Of a stretch of 28,856 nt of DNA, positions 13,243 through 20,285 are shown piece after piece. Below the pieces are notes generated by a model. It saw only the letters and a program-made list of their open reading frames with translations, was not told where the DNA came from and did no database searches. The DNA comes from a virus, in the IMG/VR virus record IMGVR_UViG_3300020172_005130, positions 1-28,856 of that record; one strand, 5' to 3'. The position numbers were made by a program, and so were the translations under genes. The stretch's first letter is position 1, and the number at the start of each line of letters is the position of its first letter.

Positions 13243-13917
13243 TTAATCTGACGGGAACAAGCAATTTGCTACATATAAGGATGCTTGTTCTTCTGATAGT
13301 CCTAAATTCATTAGGACTCTTGGGTTGTGTGGATTAAGTCTTTGATTCTCAATATAATAATGATGGTTAGCTGAAACATCAACTATTGTATTGTTTGTAT
13401 ATATTAATGATGATAGGTATGCATTTAATGTTGCTGAAACAGTACTTAATAATTGTTCTAATTCATCATCTGATTGTACATTTCCAGCTGCAATAATAGA
13501 ATCTGAGAAGATTCGTTTACCCCAATCTGGTAATTCACGTTTTTTATTCCATTCTAATTTATCCGATTCTTCTTTAAACCAACTTGATAAAGAATGATCG
13601 GGGATAACCGGACTGAAATCATGAAAACATCCTGTTATTTTATTTTTACCTGCAAATACATCAAATCCAAATATTGGTGCTGGATTGTGGTAATGTGGGT
13701 AAATGCAACAATGCATCATCCACAGTCCGCGAGTATTCATGACATCAATTATATTAACGTGAGCTTTTCTATACAATGAAGATACCCAGGTCGTATTAGA
13801 CCAACCTGGGTTATTAAATTGTTCAGCTACGGGATCAGAAATTTCTTCACCTGATTGCTTAAAGTTATCAATGAATAAATGCTGTATATCTGTAAGAGTA
13901 CATAACAGTTTATTCAT
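13243..13917 (-). CDS. Ferredoxin-dependent bilin reductase (PcyA/PebS/PcyX family)
   Basis: A 224-aa protein of the FDBR family, which reduces biliverdin IXalpha to phycobilins with electrons from ferredoxin. The diagnostic stretch is 'LWMMHCCIYPHYHNPAPIFG' followed by 'FDVFAG' and 'GCFHDFSPV', which carries the His and Asp expected in the substrate pocket (H in MMHCC, D in FGFD). It starts inside the end of the heme oxygenase gene (8-nt overlap), so the pair forms a heme-to-bilin pathway. Phage versions include PebS (cyanophages) and PcyX (marine phages of presumed non-cyanobacterial hosts). With no other cyanophage traits here, PcyX-like is favoured. The product bilin cannot be read from sequence alone. 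Confidence 0.88.
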   Translation of the reverse strand: MNKLLCTLTDIQHLFIDNFKQSGEEISDPVAEQFNNPGWSNTTWVSSLYRKAHVNIIDVMNTRGLWMMHCCIYPHYHNPAPIFGFDVFAGKNKITGCFHDFSPVIPDHSLSSWFKEESDKLEWNKKRELPDWGKRIFSDSIIAAGNVQSDDELEQLLSTVSATLNAYLSSLIYTNNTIVDVSANHHYYIENQRLNPHNPRVLMNLGLSEEQASLYVANCLFPSD

Positions 13918-14488
13918 GACCCATCAACGGTAACACAGATTCAAATAATGCAGACGCACTAAGAGCCTTCATGATTTTAATAGCCCATTCAAATGCTACT
14001 CTTGCTTCGTCACCTAAATCATCAGTAAGTTCCGCCCGAATTGCATTTCTAAGACCTTCGACATCATCGAATTGGTAAAACTTACCAGAACCTGGTACAG
14101 TTTTAGCAATATATTGCCCACCATTTAATGTCCCGAGGTGATGAACATAAAAATGTGCTTTTATTAAATGTTTTCTATTTGGGTCATTTAATAAATCTTG
14201 TAGATATCTAATATATTCTAATGTTTCCGGTAACCATGAATAATGGGTATCTTTGTCAGCTAATTCAGTAAAATCTTGGTAGATATATTTTGTTCTATCA
14301 ATACCCGGTGAATTTGAAAAAAATTCTTGGACTTTGACACCAAACTCAATAGTCGAGTATATTGGGATCATTTGCCAAAGATAATTTATATATAATTCCT
14401 TTGGTAATTTACCTGAAATGGTTAATTTCATAAAATTAGTTTGTTCAGCTTTTGTGTGTAAATCTTTTGTATATTCACGTAATAACAT
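13910..14488 (-). CDS. ho1: Heme oxygenase (biliverdin-forming)
   Basis: A 192-aa protein of the HO-1 family, which opens heme to biliverdin, iron and CO. The proximal heme-ligand region is 'DLHTKAEQTNFMK' (His about residue 11). The distal-helix motif reads 'HHLGTLNGGQYIAK', where the common form is GDLSGGQ: the Asp that organises distal-pocket water (Asp140 in human HO-1) is Thr here, while the glycines are kept. Plant-type enzymes also lack this Asp, so activity is not excluded. It is the first gene after a consensus promoter and overlaps the bilin reductase gene, which would use its product. Confidence 0.9.
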   Translation of the reverse strand: MLLREYTKDLHTKAEQTNFMKLTISGKLPKELYINYLWQMIPIYSTIEFGVKVQEFFSNSPGIDRTKYIYQDFTELADKDTHYSWLPETLEYIRYLQDLLNDPNRKHLIKAHFYVHHLGTLNGGQYIAKTVPGSGKFYQFDDVEGLRNAIRAELTDDLGDEARVAFEWAIKIMKALSASALFESVLPLMGHE

Positions 14489-14516
14489 ATATTTTTCCTT
14501 ATTATATAAGGTGTAT

Positions 14517-14545
14517 ATTATAACACTACCTTATTATAATGTCAA
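14517..14545 (-). promoter_or_regulatory. Consensus sigma70 promoter of the heme oxygenase/curli operon
   Basis: Minus strand TTGACA (14540-14545), 17-nt spacer, TATAAT (14517-14522), both exact. Imperfect inverted arms (ACCTTATTATAA / TTATATAAGGT) flank the -10 box. It lies 29 nt before the heme oxygenase ATG, with AAGGA as ribosome-binding site. Confidence 0.88.
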
Positions 14546-14551
14546 GAAAAA

Positions 14552-14618
14552 GATAAATAAAGATGTAGTTCACGGAATTGGCGTTCCCAACTACACTAAC
14601 GTCTAGGAGGACATCAGC
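14552..14618 (+). promoter_or_regulatory. Leader of the second endonuclease: late-like box, hairpin, strong RBS
   Basis: GATAAATA (14552-14559, one base from the T4 late consensus TATAAATA), then GTAGTT...AACTAC hairpin, then AGGAGG with ACATCAGC before ATG. Same order and near-identical last bases as the leader of the endonuclease in the cyclase gene. Confidence 0.45.
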
Positions 14619-15332
14619 ATGTGTATTTATACAGAAATACCACCAACATATCTTTATATTAAAAAACATTCAATCACTGGCTTAAAATATTTTGGTAAGA
14701 CTAGTAAAAAAGACCCGTACAAATATCTAGGGTCAGGAACTCGTTGGAAACGACATATTAAAAAACACGGAAGACAATTTGTAGAAACATTATGGGTTTC
14801 GGAATTATATTATGACACATCAATTATTGACCATGCTTTGCATTTTTCAAATGAAAACAATATAGTATTGTCAGATGAATGGGCAAACTTGGTATTGGAA
14901 AATGGAATTGATGGTGCTATAAAAGGCACTAAGTTTAGTGATGCACACAAAGAAAAAATGTCATACTTGAGAAAAGGTCGTCCAGGACATCCGCATTCGG
15001 CTGAAACCAAGGAAAAATTATCAATTATTGGAAAAAACAGAGCACCAGCATCTATTGAAACACGTGCAAAGATGTCTGCATCTAGGCAAAATGTTTCTAA
15101 TGAAACTAGATCTAAATTGAGTGAGGTTTGGAAAGGCAGAAGACATAATGTGGAGACCAGAAAAAAGCAATCTGATGCTCATAAAGGAAAAATAGTATCA
15201 CCGGAAACAAGAGCAAAGATGTCTGCTATATGGAATACTAGAGAACCTGTTATATGTCCACATTGTAATAAATCTGGAAGAAATAATATGACCAGATATC
15301 ATTTCGATAATTGTAAATTAAAATATCAATAA
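14619..15332 (+). CDS. GIY-YIG-type homing endonuclease with NUMOD3-like repeats (SegE-like)
   Basis: A 237-aa protein. The N-terminal nuclease module 'TYLYIKKHSITGLKYFGKTS' with 'PYKYLGSGTRWKRHIKKHG' matches the SegE-type fold and is a close relative of the gene at 5402-6166. The middle (about 105-205) has several NUMOD3-like units of the form S-x-E-T-(K/R)-x-K-(M/L)-S-(A/x)-x-(R/K)-x. The C-terminus has a zinc-ribbon-like 'CPHCNKSGRNN...HFDNC'. It runs rightward between the heme oxygenase promoter and clpS, opposite to its neighbours, and ends at a strong hairpin. Its insertion leaves no evident broken gene here. Confidence 0.88.
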   Translation: MCIYTEIPPTYLYIKKHSITGLKYFGKTSKKDPYKYLGSGTRWKRHIKKHGRQFVETLWVSELYYDTSIIDHALHFSNENNIVLSDEWANLVLENGIDGAIKGTKFSDAHKEKMSYLRKGRPGHPHSAETKEKLSIIGKNRAPASIETRAKMSASRQNVSNETRSKLSEVWKGRRHNVETRKKQSDAHKGKIVSPETRAKMSAIWNTREPVICPHCNKSGRNNMTRYHFDNCKLKYQ

Positions 15333-15336
15333 AACT

Positions 15337-15361
15337 ACTGTATGCATTTAATGCATACAGT
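15337..15361. terminator. Bidirectional terminator between convergent genes
   Basis: ACTGTATGCAT-TTA-ATGCATACAGT forms a perfect 11-bp stem, between the convergent ends of the endonuclease (15332) and clpS (15373). The T-run is short. Confidence 0.75.
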
Positions 15362-15372
15362 ATTATGATTAA

Positions 15373-15672
15373 TTATTCCTCTTCAACTTTGATTTGTAGT
15401 GGAAAACCATTTTCTCTAGCCATTTTAGTAGCATCAATTGCTTTGACTTCAGCAATCTCATAATCGTAGACACCTGCAATCCCTGAACCAGTTTCATGAA
15501 CTTGCATAGTAACGTTGTATGCAGATGATTCATTATGTTTGAATACATCAACCAACATTGCAATAACGAAATCTATTGGAGTGTAATCATCATTAAGAAC
15601 GATTACTTTCCAACGTTTTGGTTCTGCTACTCGGATTTTTACTTTTTCTTCGATTCTAACGTCTGTTGACAT
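15373..15672 (-). CDS. clpS: ClpS-like adaptor of the ClpA protease
   Basis: A 99-aa protein starting MSTDVRIEEKVKIRV (AGGAAA upstream); a longer frame to 15708 lacks start signals. The ClpS core is clear: 'WKVIVLNDDYTPIDFVIAML' with the NDD-T/M-F motif at the N-degron pocket, and a downstream 'VHETGSGIAGVYDYEIAE' region matching the conserved H-x-x-G-x-G-xxGxYxxExAE pattern. ClpS delivers N-end-rule substrates to ClpAP and blocks degradation of ssrA-tagged proteins, which is notable with a tmRNA in the same genome. It is the third gene of dnaK-hsp20-clpS. Confidence 0.93.
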   Translation of the reverse strand: MSTDVRIEEKVKIRVAEPKRWKVIVLNDDYTPIDFVIAMLVDVFKHNESSAYNVTMQVHETGSGIAGVYDYEIAEVKAIDATKMARENGFPLQIKVEEE

Positions 15673-15694
15673 AATAGTTTTCCTGTGTAAGTGA

Positions 15695-16117
15695 TTATTT
15701 AATTTCAATTTGGCGAGGTTTTAATTCCTCTGGTACAACATATTCTAATGCTATTCGTAACAACCCATCTTTTACTTCTGCACCATTAACTTCCATATAT
15801 TCAGCTAATGGAAATCTAACTACAAAATTTCTAGAAGCAAGTCCACGGTGTAAATATTCCCATGATGATTCATCATTATCTTTATGCACCCCCGTGATAG
15901 TAAGAATATTCTGATCAATTTCTACATTGATTTCATCCTTACTAAAACCTGCCACTGCCAACTCAATACTGTAATTGGTTTCATTGTATTTTAAAATATT
16001 ATGTGGTGGATAATTTGATTGAGCTGTTAATCTGTTATTCACTAAACGGTCAACACCGACTAATGCTCTACTTAAACTTGCTAAAGTTGCTGTATCTAGT
16101 GTTCTTTCATTTGCCAT
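15695..16117 (-). CDS. Hsp20/alpha-crystallin small heat-shock protein
   Basis: A 140-aa protein from ATG 16117 (AGGAG upstream). The alpha-crystallin domain spans about residues 38-130: 'YNETNYSIELAVAGFSKDEI', 'VEIDQNILTITGVHKD', 'LHRGLASRNFVVRFPLAEYM' and the G-L-L-x-I motif ('DGLLRIALEYVVPEE'). It resembles IbpA and the Hsp20 proteins common in T4-like phages. It acts as an ATP-independent holdase passing clients to DnaK, encoded just upstream. A CTTG/CAAG hairpin next to the RBS could make a small RNA thermometer, but this is only suggestive. Confidence 0.9.
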   Translation of the reverse strand: MANERTLDTATLASLSRALVGVDRLVNNRLTAQSNYPPHNILKYNETNYSIELAVAGFSKDEINVEIDQNILTITGVHKDNDESSWEYLHRGLASRNFVVRFPLAEYMEVNGAEVKDGLLRIALEYVVPEELKPRQIEIK

Positions 16118-16142
16118 TGTAAAATCTCCTTGTATAAGCAAG

Positions 16143-16180
16143 AACAACCGTGAAACCCTAAAAGGCATTTCACGGTTGTT
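16143..16180 (-). terminator. Hairpin between dnaK and hsp20
   Basis: AACAACCGTGAAA pairs perfectly with TTTCACGGTTGTT (13 bp) around a 12-nt loop. It follows the dnaK stop by about 25 nt. The T-run is weak, so it may be an attenuator or an RNA-stabilising element rather than a full stop. Confidence 0.7.
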
Positions 16181-16205
16181 ATAATAACACACTATATTGT
16201 GTTTA

Positions 16206-18098
16206 TCAAACTTCTTTGAACTCAGCATTCACTGCTTGCCCACCATCAGTGGTTTCTGCAGCAGATTGTGATTGTTCAGATGCTTGTTTTTTTGCAAAAA
16301 CTGGACTTGCTGCCTCGAACAACTTAGTTACTGATTCATTGATCTTCTCAACATCATCACTGCTAGTAGCTTCATCAATGTTTTTGACTGCTTCTTCAAA
16401 TGCTGATTTTTCTTCATCTGATAATTGATCTTTCACTTCATCAAAATCTTTCTGCAAAGTATGACGTTGTGATTCAGCTTGATTACGAGCTTCAATCAAT
16501 TCTTTTTGTTTTTTATCTGCTTCAGCATTTTCTTCGGCATCTTTAACCATACGTTGGATTTCTTCTTCAGTCAGCCCTGAATCAGATTTAATGGTAATGT
16601 TATTTTTCTTGCCAGTGGATTTATCCTGTGCTGAGATATGCATGATACCGTTTGCATCAATGTCAAATGTCACTTCAATTTGTGGCATTCCGCGACGAGC
16701 AGGAGCGATTCCATCTAAGTTAAACTCACCTAATTGCTTATTGTAAGCATAAAGGTCACGTTCACCTTGCCCAACTTTAATTGTAACAGCAGGTTGGTTA
16801 TCCTCAGCGGTTGAGAAAGTTTGACTTGCTTTTGTAGGGATTGTTGTATTTTTCTGAATCAACTTGGTGAAAACTCCGCCCATTGTTTCAATCCCTAATG
16901 ACAACGGTGTTACATCAAGCAATAAGATATCAGTTTTATCCCCTGACAATACTGCGCCTTGAACCGCAGCACCAGCAGCTACTGCTTCGTCTGGGTTAAC
17001 GTCTTTACGCGGCGTTTTACCAAACAATTTTTCAACTGCTTCTTGTACCTTTGGAATTCTTGTAGAACCACCGACTAAAATTACATCATCGATTTCATCT
17101 ATTGAAACATTTGCATCCTTTAATGCAATTTTACAAGGTGCGACACTTCGTTCGATTAAATCATCAACCAAAGATTCAAATTTTGATCTAGAGATAGAGA
17201 CATTTAAATGTTTTGGCCCAGATGCATCGGCTGTTATATATGGTAGATTTACAGTTGTTTGGTTTGTACTAGACAACTCTATTTTTGCTTTCTCTGCTGC
17301 GTCTTTAAGACGTTGTAATGCAATTGGGTCATCTTGTAAATTGATTCCTGTTTCATTTTTGAATTCGGAGTTTAAATAATCGATAATACGGTTATCAAAA
17401 TCTGCACCACCTAAATGGGTATCACCATTAGTTGATAATACTTCAAATTGTTGCTCACCGTCAATATTTGCTATTTCAATAATTGAAATATCGTGTGTGC
17501 CAGAACCAGTATCCCAGATTACTACTTTTCTATCTTTGGATGACTGCTTATCTAACCCAAATGCTAAAGCCCCGGCAGTCGGCTCATTTATAATTCTTAA
17601 TACATTTAATCCGGCAATTGTTCCAGCATCTTTAGTCGCTTGACGTTGCTCGTTATTGAAATATGCTGGTACAGTGATAACCGCTTCGGATACCTCATAG
17701 CCGAGATATTCTTCAGCTGTACTTTTCATTTTTCTTAAAATTTCAGCAGATACCTGTTGCGGTGATAATTTCTTACCATTGATTTCAACCCACGCATCAC
17801 CATTATCTGCCTCGATGATTTTGTATGGAATAGATTTGATGTTATTTTGAACTTCTGCATCATTAAATTTACGACCGATTAAACGTTTAACTTCGTAAAT
17901 TGTATTAGTTGGATTTGTAATTGCTTGGCGTTTAGCCGCAGCACCTACTAAAATTTCGGTATCTGTATAAGTTACAATACTAGGGGTTGTTCGTGAACCT
18001 TCTGAATTTTCGATGATTTTATATGAACCATTATCGAACACTGATACACATGATACACCAGTTCCTAAATCTATACCAATTACTGTTTTTTTACTCAT
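16206..18098 (-). CDS. dnaK: DnaK (Hsp70) chaperone with altered phosphate loops
   Basis: A 630-aa Hsp70, close to E. coli DnaK (638 aa) over its whole length, with AGGAG before the ATG. The nucleotide-binding domain (1-380) keeps 'VKRLIGRKF' (catalytic Lys), '[14 protein letters not shown]' and '[16 protein letters not shown]'; the linker '[19 protein letters not shown]' and the substrate domain are standard, and it ends AEFKEV. Two phosphate-binding loops are unusual: loop 1 is IDLGTGVSC (usual IDLGTTNSC) and loop 2 is WDTGSGTHD (usual YDLGGGTFD), though both Asp residues and the loop-2 Thr remain. ATPase kinetics may differ. No DnaJ or GrpE gene is in the window, so host co-chaperones would be needed. 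Confidence 0.96.
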   Translation of the reverse strand: MSKKTVIGIDLGTGVSCVSVFDNGSYKIIENSEGSRTTPSIVTYTDTEILVGAAAKRQAITNPTNTIYEVKRLIGRKFNDAEVQNNIKSIPYKIIEADNGDAWVEINGKKLSPQQVSAEILRKMKSTAEEYLGYEVSEAVITVPAYFNNEQRQATKDAGTIAGLNVLRIINEPTAGALAFGLDKQSSKDRKVVIWDTGSGTHDISIIEIANIDGEQQFEVLSTNGDTHLGGADFDNRIIDYLNSEFKNETGINLQDDPIALQRLKDAAEKAKIELSSTNQTTVNLPYITADASGPKHLNVSISRSKFESLVDDLIERSVAPCKIALKDANVSIDEIDDVILVGGSTRIPKVQEAVEKLFGKTPRKDVNPDEAVAAGAAVQGAVLSGDKTDILLLDVTPLSLGIETMGGVFTKLIQKNTTIPTKASQTFSTAEDNQPAVTIKVGQGERDLYAYNKQLGEFNLDGIAPARRGMPQIEVTFDIDANGIMHISAQDKSTGKKNNITIKSDSGLTEEEIQRMVKDAEENAEADKKQKELIEARNQAESQRHTLQKDFDEVKDQLSDEEKSAFEEAVKNIDEATSSDDVEKINESVTKLFEAASPVFAKKQASEQSQSAAETTDGGQAVNAEFKEV

Positions 18099-18143
18099 AA
18101 TGTTCTCCTTTATTAAGCGAGTTATATTGTGGCATTATGCCGG

Positions 18144-18168
18144 TGTTAAACCCAGATGGCGTTTAACA
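18144..18168 (-). terminator. Hairpin between mazG-like gene and dnaK
   Basis: TGTTAAAC and GTTTAACA form an 8-bp stem around a 9-nt loop, just past the stop of the MazG-like gene. No strong T-run; terminator or processing site. Confidence 0.5.
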
Positions 18169-18171
18169 ATT

Positions 18172-18450
18172 TTATTTATCTTCATCGAAAGAAATATGTG
18201 ACCATTTCTTTAATTTTTTTAATTTATTTTCGGCAGCGGCTTCGATTCCGTCTTTGCTTACGATGTTATTACATGCAAGTAAATAAATCATAGCTTGTAA
18301 ATCGCCAATTTCTTCTTCAAGGTGTTGCCGATTAGTTTCACCCTTCCATTCGGTATCTAATCCAAATCGGAAAATTTTTGATATTGCCTGAATTACTTCA
18401 GCGCATTCTTCTTGAGTAATACTAAGTATTTCTCTATGTTGATCTTCCAT
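18172..18450 (-). CDS. MazG-like nucleotide pyrophosphohydrolase
   Basis: A 92-aa all-alpha NTP pyrophosphatase of the MazG superfamily. The metal-binding pattern E-E-x-x-E ... E-x-x-D is seen as 'TQEECAEVIQAISKIFRFG' and 'HLEEEIGDLQAMIYLL'. Single-domain versions of this size occur widely in phages, where they are thought to clean up (d)NTPs or alter alarmone levels. It is preceded by a consensus promoter inside an inverted repeat (18452-18505). Confidence 0.85.
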   Translation of the reverse strand: MEDQHREILSITQEECAEVIQAISKIFRFGLDTEWKGETNRQHLEEEIGDLQAMIYLLACNNIVSKDGIEAAAENKLKKLKKWSHISFDEDK

Positions 18451-18451
18451 A

Positions 18452-18505
18452 AGAACTCCTATGATTTAAAAATTATATTATATCATAGGAGTTCTGTAAT
18501 GTCAA
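18452..18505 (-). promoter_or_regulatory. Consensus promoter inside a 14-bp inverted repeat
   Basis: Minus strand TTGACA (18500-18505), 17-nt spacer, TATAAT (18477-18482). AGAACTCCTATGAT (18452-18465) and ATCATAGGAGTTCT (18482-18495) are perfect arms on either side of the -10 region. The mazG ribosome-binding site AGGAG is in one arm: occluded in read-through RNA but free in RNA started here. The TTGACA contains the TGA stop of the S21 gene. Confidence 0.85.
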
Positions 18506-18732
18506 CGTTTTCTTGGTAATGCTTCTTTTTGTAATTTTTTCTTTAGTCTAGATTTGGCAGCGCCTTTAGCTTTCTTTCTTTCAGTCGTTGGTTTTTCATA
18601 GAATTCCTTAGCACGTAAATCATCTAATTTACCACTTTCTTCTACTTTCTTCTTGAATTTCCTTAACGCTTGACTTATATTATCGCTTTCTTTTACAGTA
18701 ACTCCAGTTCTAGTCTTCTGGTTGATTATCAT
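18502..18732 (-). CDS. rpsU: Ribosomal protein bS21 homologue
   Basis: A 76-aa basic protein from ATG 18732, which has GAGG upstream; earlier ATGs at 18738 and 18771 lie within the preceding gene. The S21 core 'DNISQALRKFKKKVEESGKL' is followed by 'LRAKEFYEKPTTERKKAKG' and a Lys/Arg-rich tail. bS21 sits near the anti-Shine-Dalgarno on the 30S subunit and aids initiation. Phage S21 homologues have been reported in large phages and are thought to bias translation to phage mRNAs. It overlaps the end of the upstream gene by 23 nt. Confidence 0.92.
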   Translation of the reverse strand: MIINQKTRTGVTVKESDNISQALRKFKKKVEESGKLDDLRAKEFYEKPTTERKKAKGAAKSRLKKKLQKEALPRKR

Positions 18733-19129
18733 CTTCATCCTCATCAATATCATTTTGCAGTTGTTCTGCAATCCAATCTAAATTAAAAATTCTATTTTTG
18801 GAAATTAGATTGTATGGTGTTATTTCATTATTAGTTATGTAATGCACATTTGGTTGAGCTAATAAAAAAGTAACAAATTCTTTAGTGGTACTATTACAGT
18901 TATCAATATCTATGATTACGCAATCTACAATATGTGATACACTCAATAGCCAATCAATATCGGTCTCATTATCTTCATAAATGAAAACATTTAAATTATC
19001 TATGCTTCTACTAAGAATGGATTGAAATTGGTGTTTGACAGTCAAGGTTGGACTAACTAAAAGATAGCTTAGGTTTAGATTAAAAATTTTGTCTGGTGGG
19101 GTTACTACAGTGATTCGTCCTAAATTCAT
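18710..19129 (-). CDS. Phage hypothetical protein (MNLGRITVVTPPDKIFN family)
   Basis: A 139-aa protein with an alternating hydrophobic pattern ('VNHQFQSILSRSIDNLNVFIYE'-like helix, then 'VDCVIIDIDNC', 'EFVTFLLAQPNVHYITNN') suggestive of a Rossmann-like or receiver-like alpha/beta fold, and an acidic tail (DIDEDEDDNQPED). I believe relatives occur in T4-like cyanophages and pelagiphages, with no known role. It ends in TAG inside the S21 gene and is followed in frame by only nine sense codons if that TAG were read through. It is coupled to S21. Confidence 0.75.
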   Translation of the reverse strand: MNLGRITVVTPPDKIFNLNLSYLLVSPTLTVKHQFQSILSRSIDNLNVFIYEDNETDIDWLLSVSHIVDCVIIDIDNCNSTTKEFVTFLLAQPNVHYITNNEITPYNLISKNRIFNLDWIAEQLQNDIDEDEDDNQPED

Positions 19130-19150
19130 ATATCCTTCTTTAAAAAATTA

Positions 19151-19174
19151 TCACCTAATAAACGTATTAGGTGA
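19151..19174. terminator. Rho-independent terminator after rlpA
   Basis: TCACCTAAT and ATTAGGTGA form a perfect 9-bp stem. It is followed by T5 on the plus strand, and on the minus strand by ATAATTTTTT. It lies 38 nt beyond the RlpA stop and upstream of the next leftward gene. Confidence 0.85.
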
Positions 19175-19211
19175 TTTTTAGAAATAATTTACAATATTGT
19201 ATATGTATTTA

Positions 19212-19676
19212 TTACCCAACAACATCTAATGATACTCTTTGTATACCATCTATTCCAATTGCTTTTGCAGCGCCTTTTGACAGATCCATTATTCTATTTT
19301 TAACCCACGGGCCTCTATCATTTATTTTAACAACAACTGATTTATTGTTTTTCAAATTAGTAACTTTTACTTTACTATTAAGAGGAATAGTTCTATGTGC
19401 TGCGGTCATTGCATTCTTGTTGAATATTTCACCAGAAGCAGTTTTACGTCCATGGAATTGCGAACCATAAAATGATGCAACACCAACCATGTTAGTACTT
19501 TTTACTGCTTTGGGTTTTTTAACTGTTATTTTTTTAATATTCTTTGTTGAATGTTTTTCTTGTTTGTGAACTACCTTTTTTACTACTGCATGATGAACTT
19601 GTTTATGTTCTTTCGCTGAAGTAAAAGACGGCATTAGACTAACCAATAAAGTTAGAATTATAAGTGAATTTTTCAT
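19212..19676 (-). CDS. rlpA: RlpA-like septal-ring lytic transglycosylase (DPBB domain)
   Basis: A 154-aa secreted protein from ATG 19676 (AAAGGAG upstream). A signal peptide (about 1-21, ending FTSA) is followed by a His/Lys-rich linker (22-64) and a double-psi beta-barrel: 'GVASFYGSQFHGRKTASGE', 'AMTAAHRTIPLNSKVKVTN' and 'VKINDRGPWVKNRIMDLSKG'. The catalytic Asp of the NDRGP motif and the His of the AAH motif are present. RlpA cleaves denuded peptidoglycan glycan strands. In a phage it could act in cell-wall opening or release; it lacks the SPOR domain that would send it to the septum. A ~300-nt structured leader precedes it. Confidence 0.9.
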   Translation of the reverse strand: MKNSLIILTLLVSLMPSFTSAKEHKQVHHAVVKKVVHKQEKHSTKNIKKITVKKPKAVKSTNMVGVASFYGSQFHGRKTASGEIFNKNAMTAAHRTIPLNSKVKVTNLKNNKSVVVKINDRGPWVKNRIMDLSKGAAKAIGIDGIQRVSLDVVG

Positions 19677-19689
19677 TTTTTCTCCTTTC

Positions 19690-19981
19690 ACTTGGTGTAT
19701 CCTAATAAGCGATACATTACATTAAGGGAGATAACTGCCAAGGTTTTTAAACCCTATGTCACTGGCGTTTTCTCCATCAGCTAATCAACTGTCACTTGTA
19801 TTAGCTTAGGCGAGTATGGCTTCCCGACCTTCGGGTTTCTTCATTGGCCAAGACTCGCGGGATCATTAAACCTCATATGATCCAACTATCTCAGTTTCTT
19901 TACGAAACGTATTGTATATATCATTCTACATGAACTTTTAGTGTAAAAGTGATATAGCACTAAGTATTTACTACTTAATGT
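19690..19981 (-). promoter_or_regulatory. Long structured 5' leader of rlpA: eight tandem hairpins
   Basis: No gene fits in this ~300-nt stretch. In the leftward transcript successive hairpins fill it: 19961-19977 (TAAGTA/TACTTA), 19934-19950 (ACTTTT/AAAAGT), 19894-19908 (GTTTC/GAAAC), 19860-19883 (GGATCAT/ATGATCC), 19810-19858 (GCGAGT/ACTCGC enclosing CCCGA/TCGGG), 19779-19806 (AGCTAAT/ATTAGCT), 19727-19775 (GGAGA/TCTCC with inner pairs) and 19697-19715 (GTATC/GATAC). The first and third share the loop GTAAA. I could not match it to a known riboswitch. It may be a riboswitch or a stable phage ncRNA that ends before rlpA. Confidence 0.65.
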
Positions 19982-19982
19982 T

Positions 19983-20016
19983 CAATTATTATACTACTAT
20001 ATAATTGTTTTGTCAA
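19983..20016 (-). promoter_or_regulatory. Consensus sigma70 promoter of the rlpA leader
   Basis: Minus strand TTGACA (20011-20016), 17-nt spacer, TATAAT (19988-19993), both exact. Arms CAATTAT (19983-19989) and ATAATTG (20001-20007) enclose the -10. TTGACA overlaps the TGA stop of the upstream gene. Confidence 0.88.
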
Positions 20017-20231
20017 CCCCAAGAAAGAGTTAAGTCATCAACTTTAGTAATAATTGAATTGTTAAAGTGAAATGAACTGAATTTGAGAAATGACAATAAT
20101 CTAGACATTTCTTGTTCATCTACATCGATTAATTGAACAGATACCCAATTACTTGTAATTTTCAAGTATCTAGGCATCTGATCTACAAGTTCTACATCGA
20201 TTTCAAACGGCGTTTTTATTAGAAGTTTCAT
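20013..20231 (-). CDS. Hypothetical protein, 72 aa
   Basis: Starts MKLLIKTPFEIDVELVDQMP and ends DDLTLSWG with a TGA that lies in the next promoter. It looks like a small alpha/beta protein with no TM and no motif I recognise. Upstream, AAATCTAT and ATAGATTT arms (about 20239-20275) leave GGAAC free as a ribosome-binding site. It is co-directional with the gene at 20286 and probably shares its transcript. Confidence 0.6.
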   Translation of the reverse strand: MKLLIKTPFEIDVELVDQMPRYLKITSNWVSVQLIDVDEQEMSRLLSFLKFSSFHFNNSIITKVDDLTLSWG

Positions 20232-20285
20232 AATGTTCCAAATCTATAATTAAGTATTTACCTTATCATAGATTTGTATAAACTA

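Noticed and set aside
15990-16140. RNA thermometer at the hsp20 start
   Set aside because: Only a 4-bp stem (CTTG/CAAG) touches the ribosome-binding site; no ROSE or fourU pattern is seen, so it is mentioned but not annotated.
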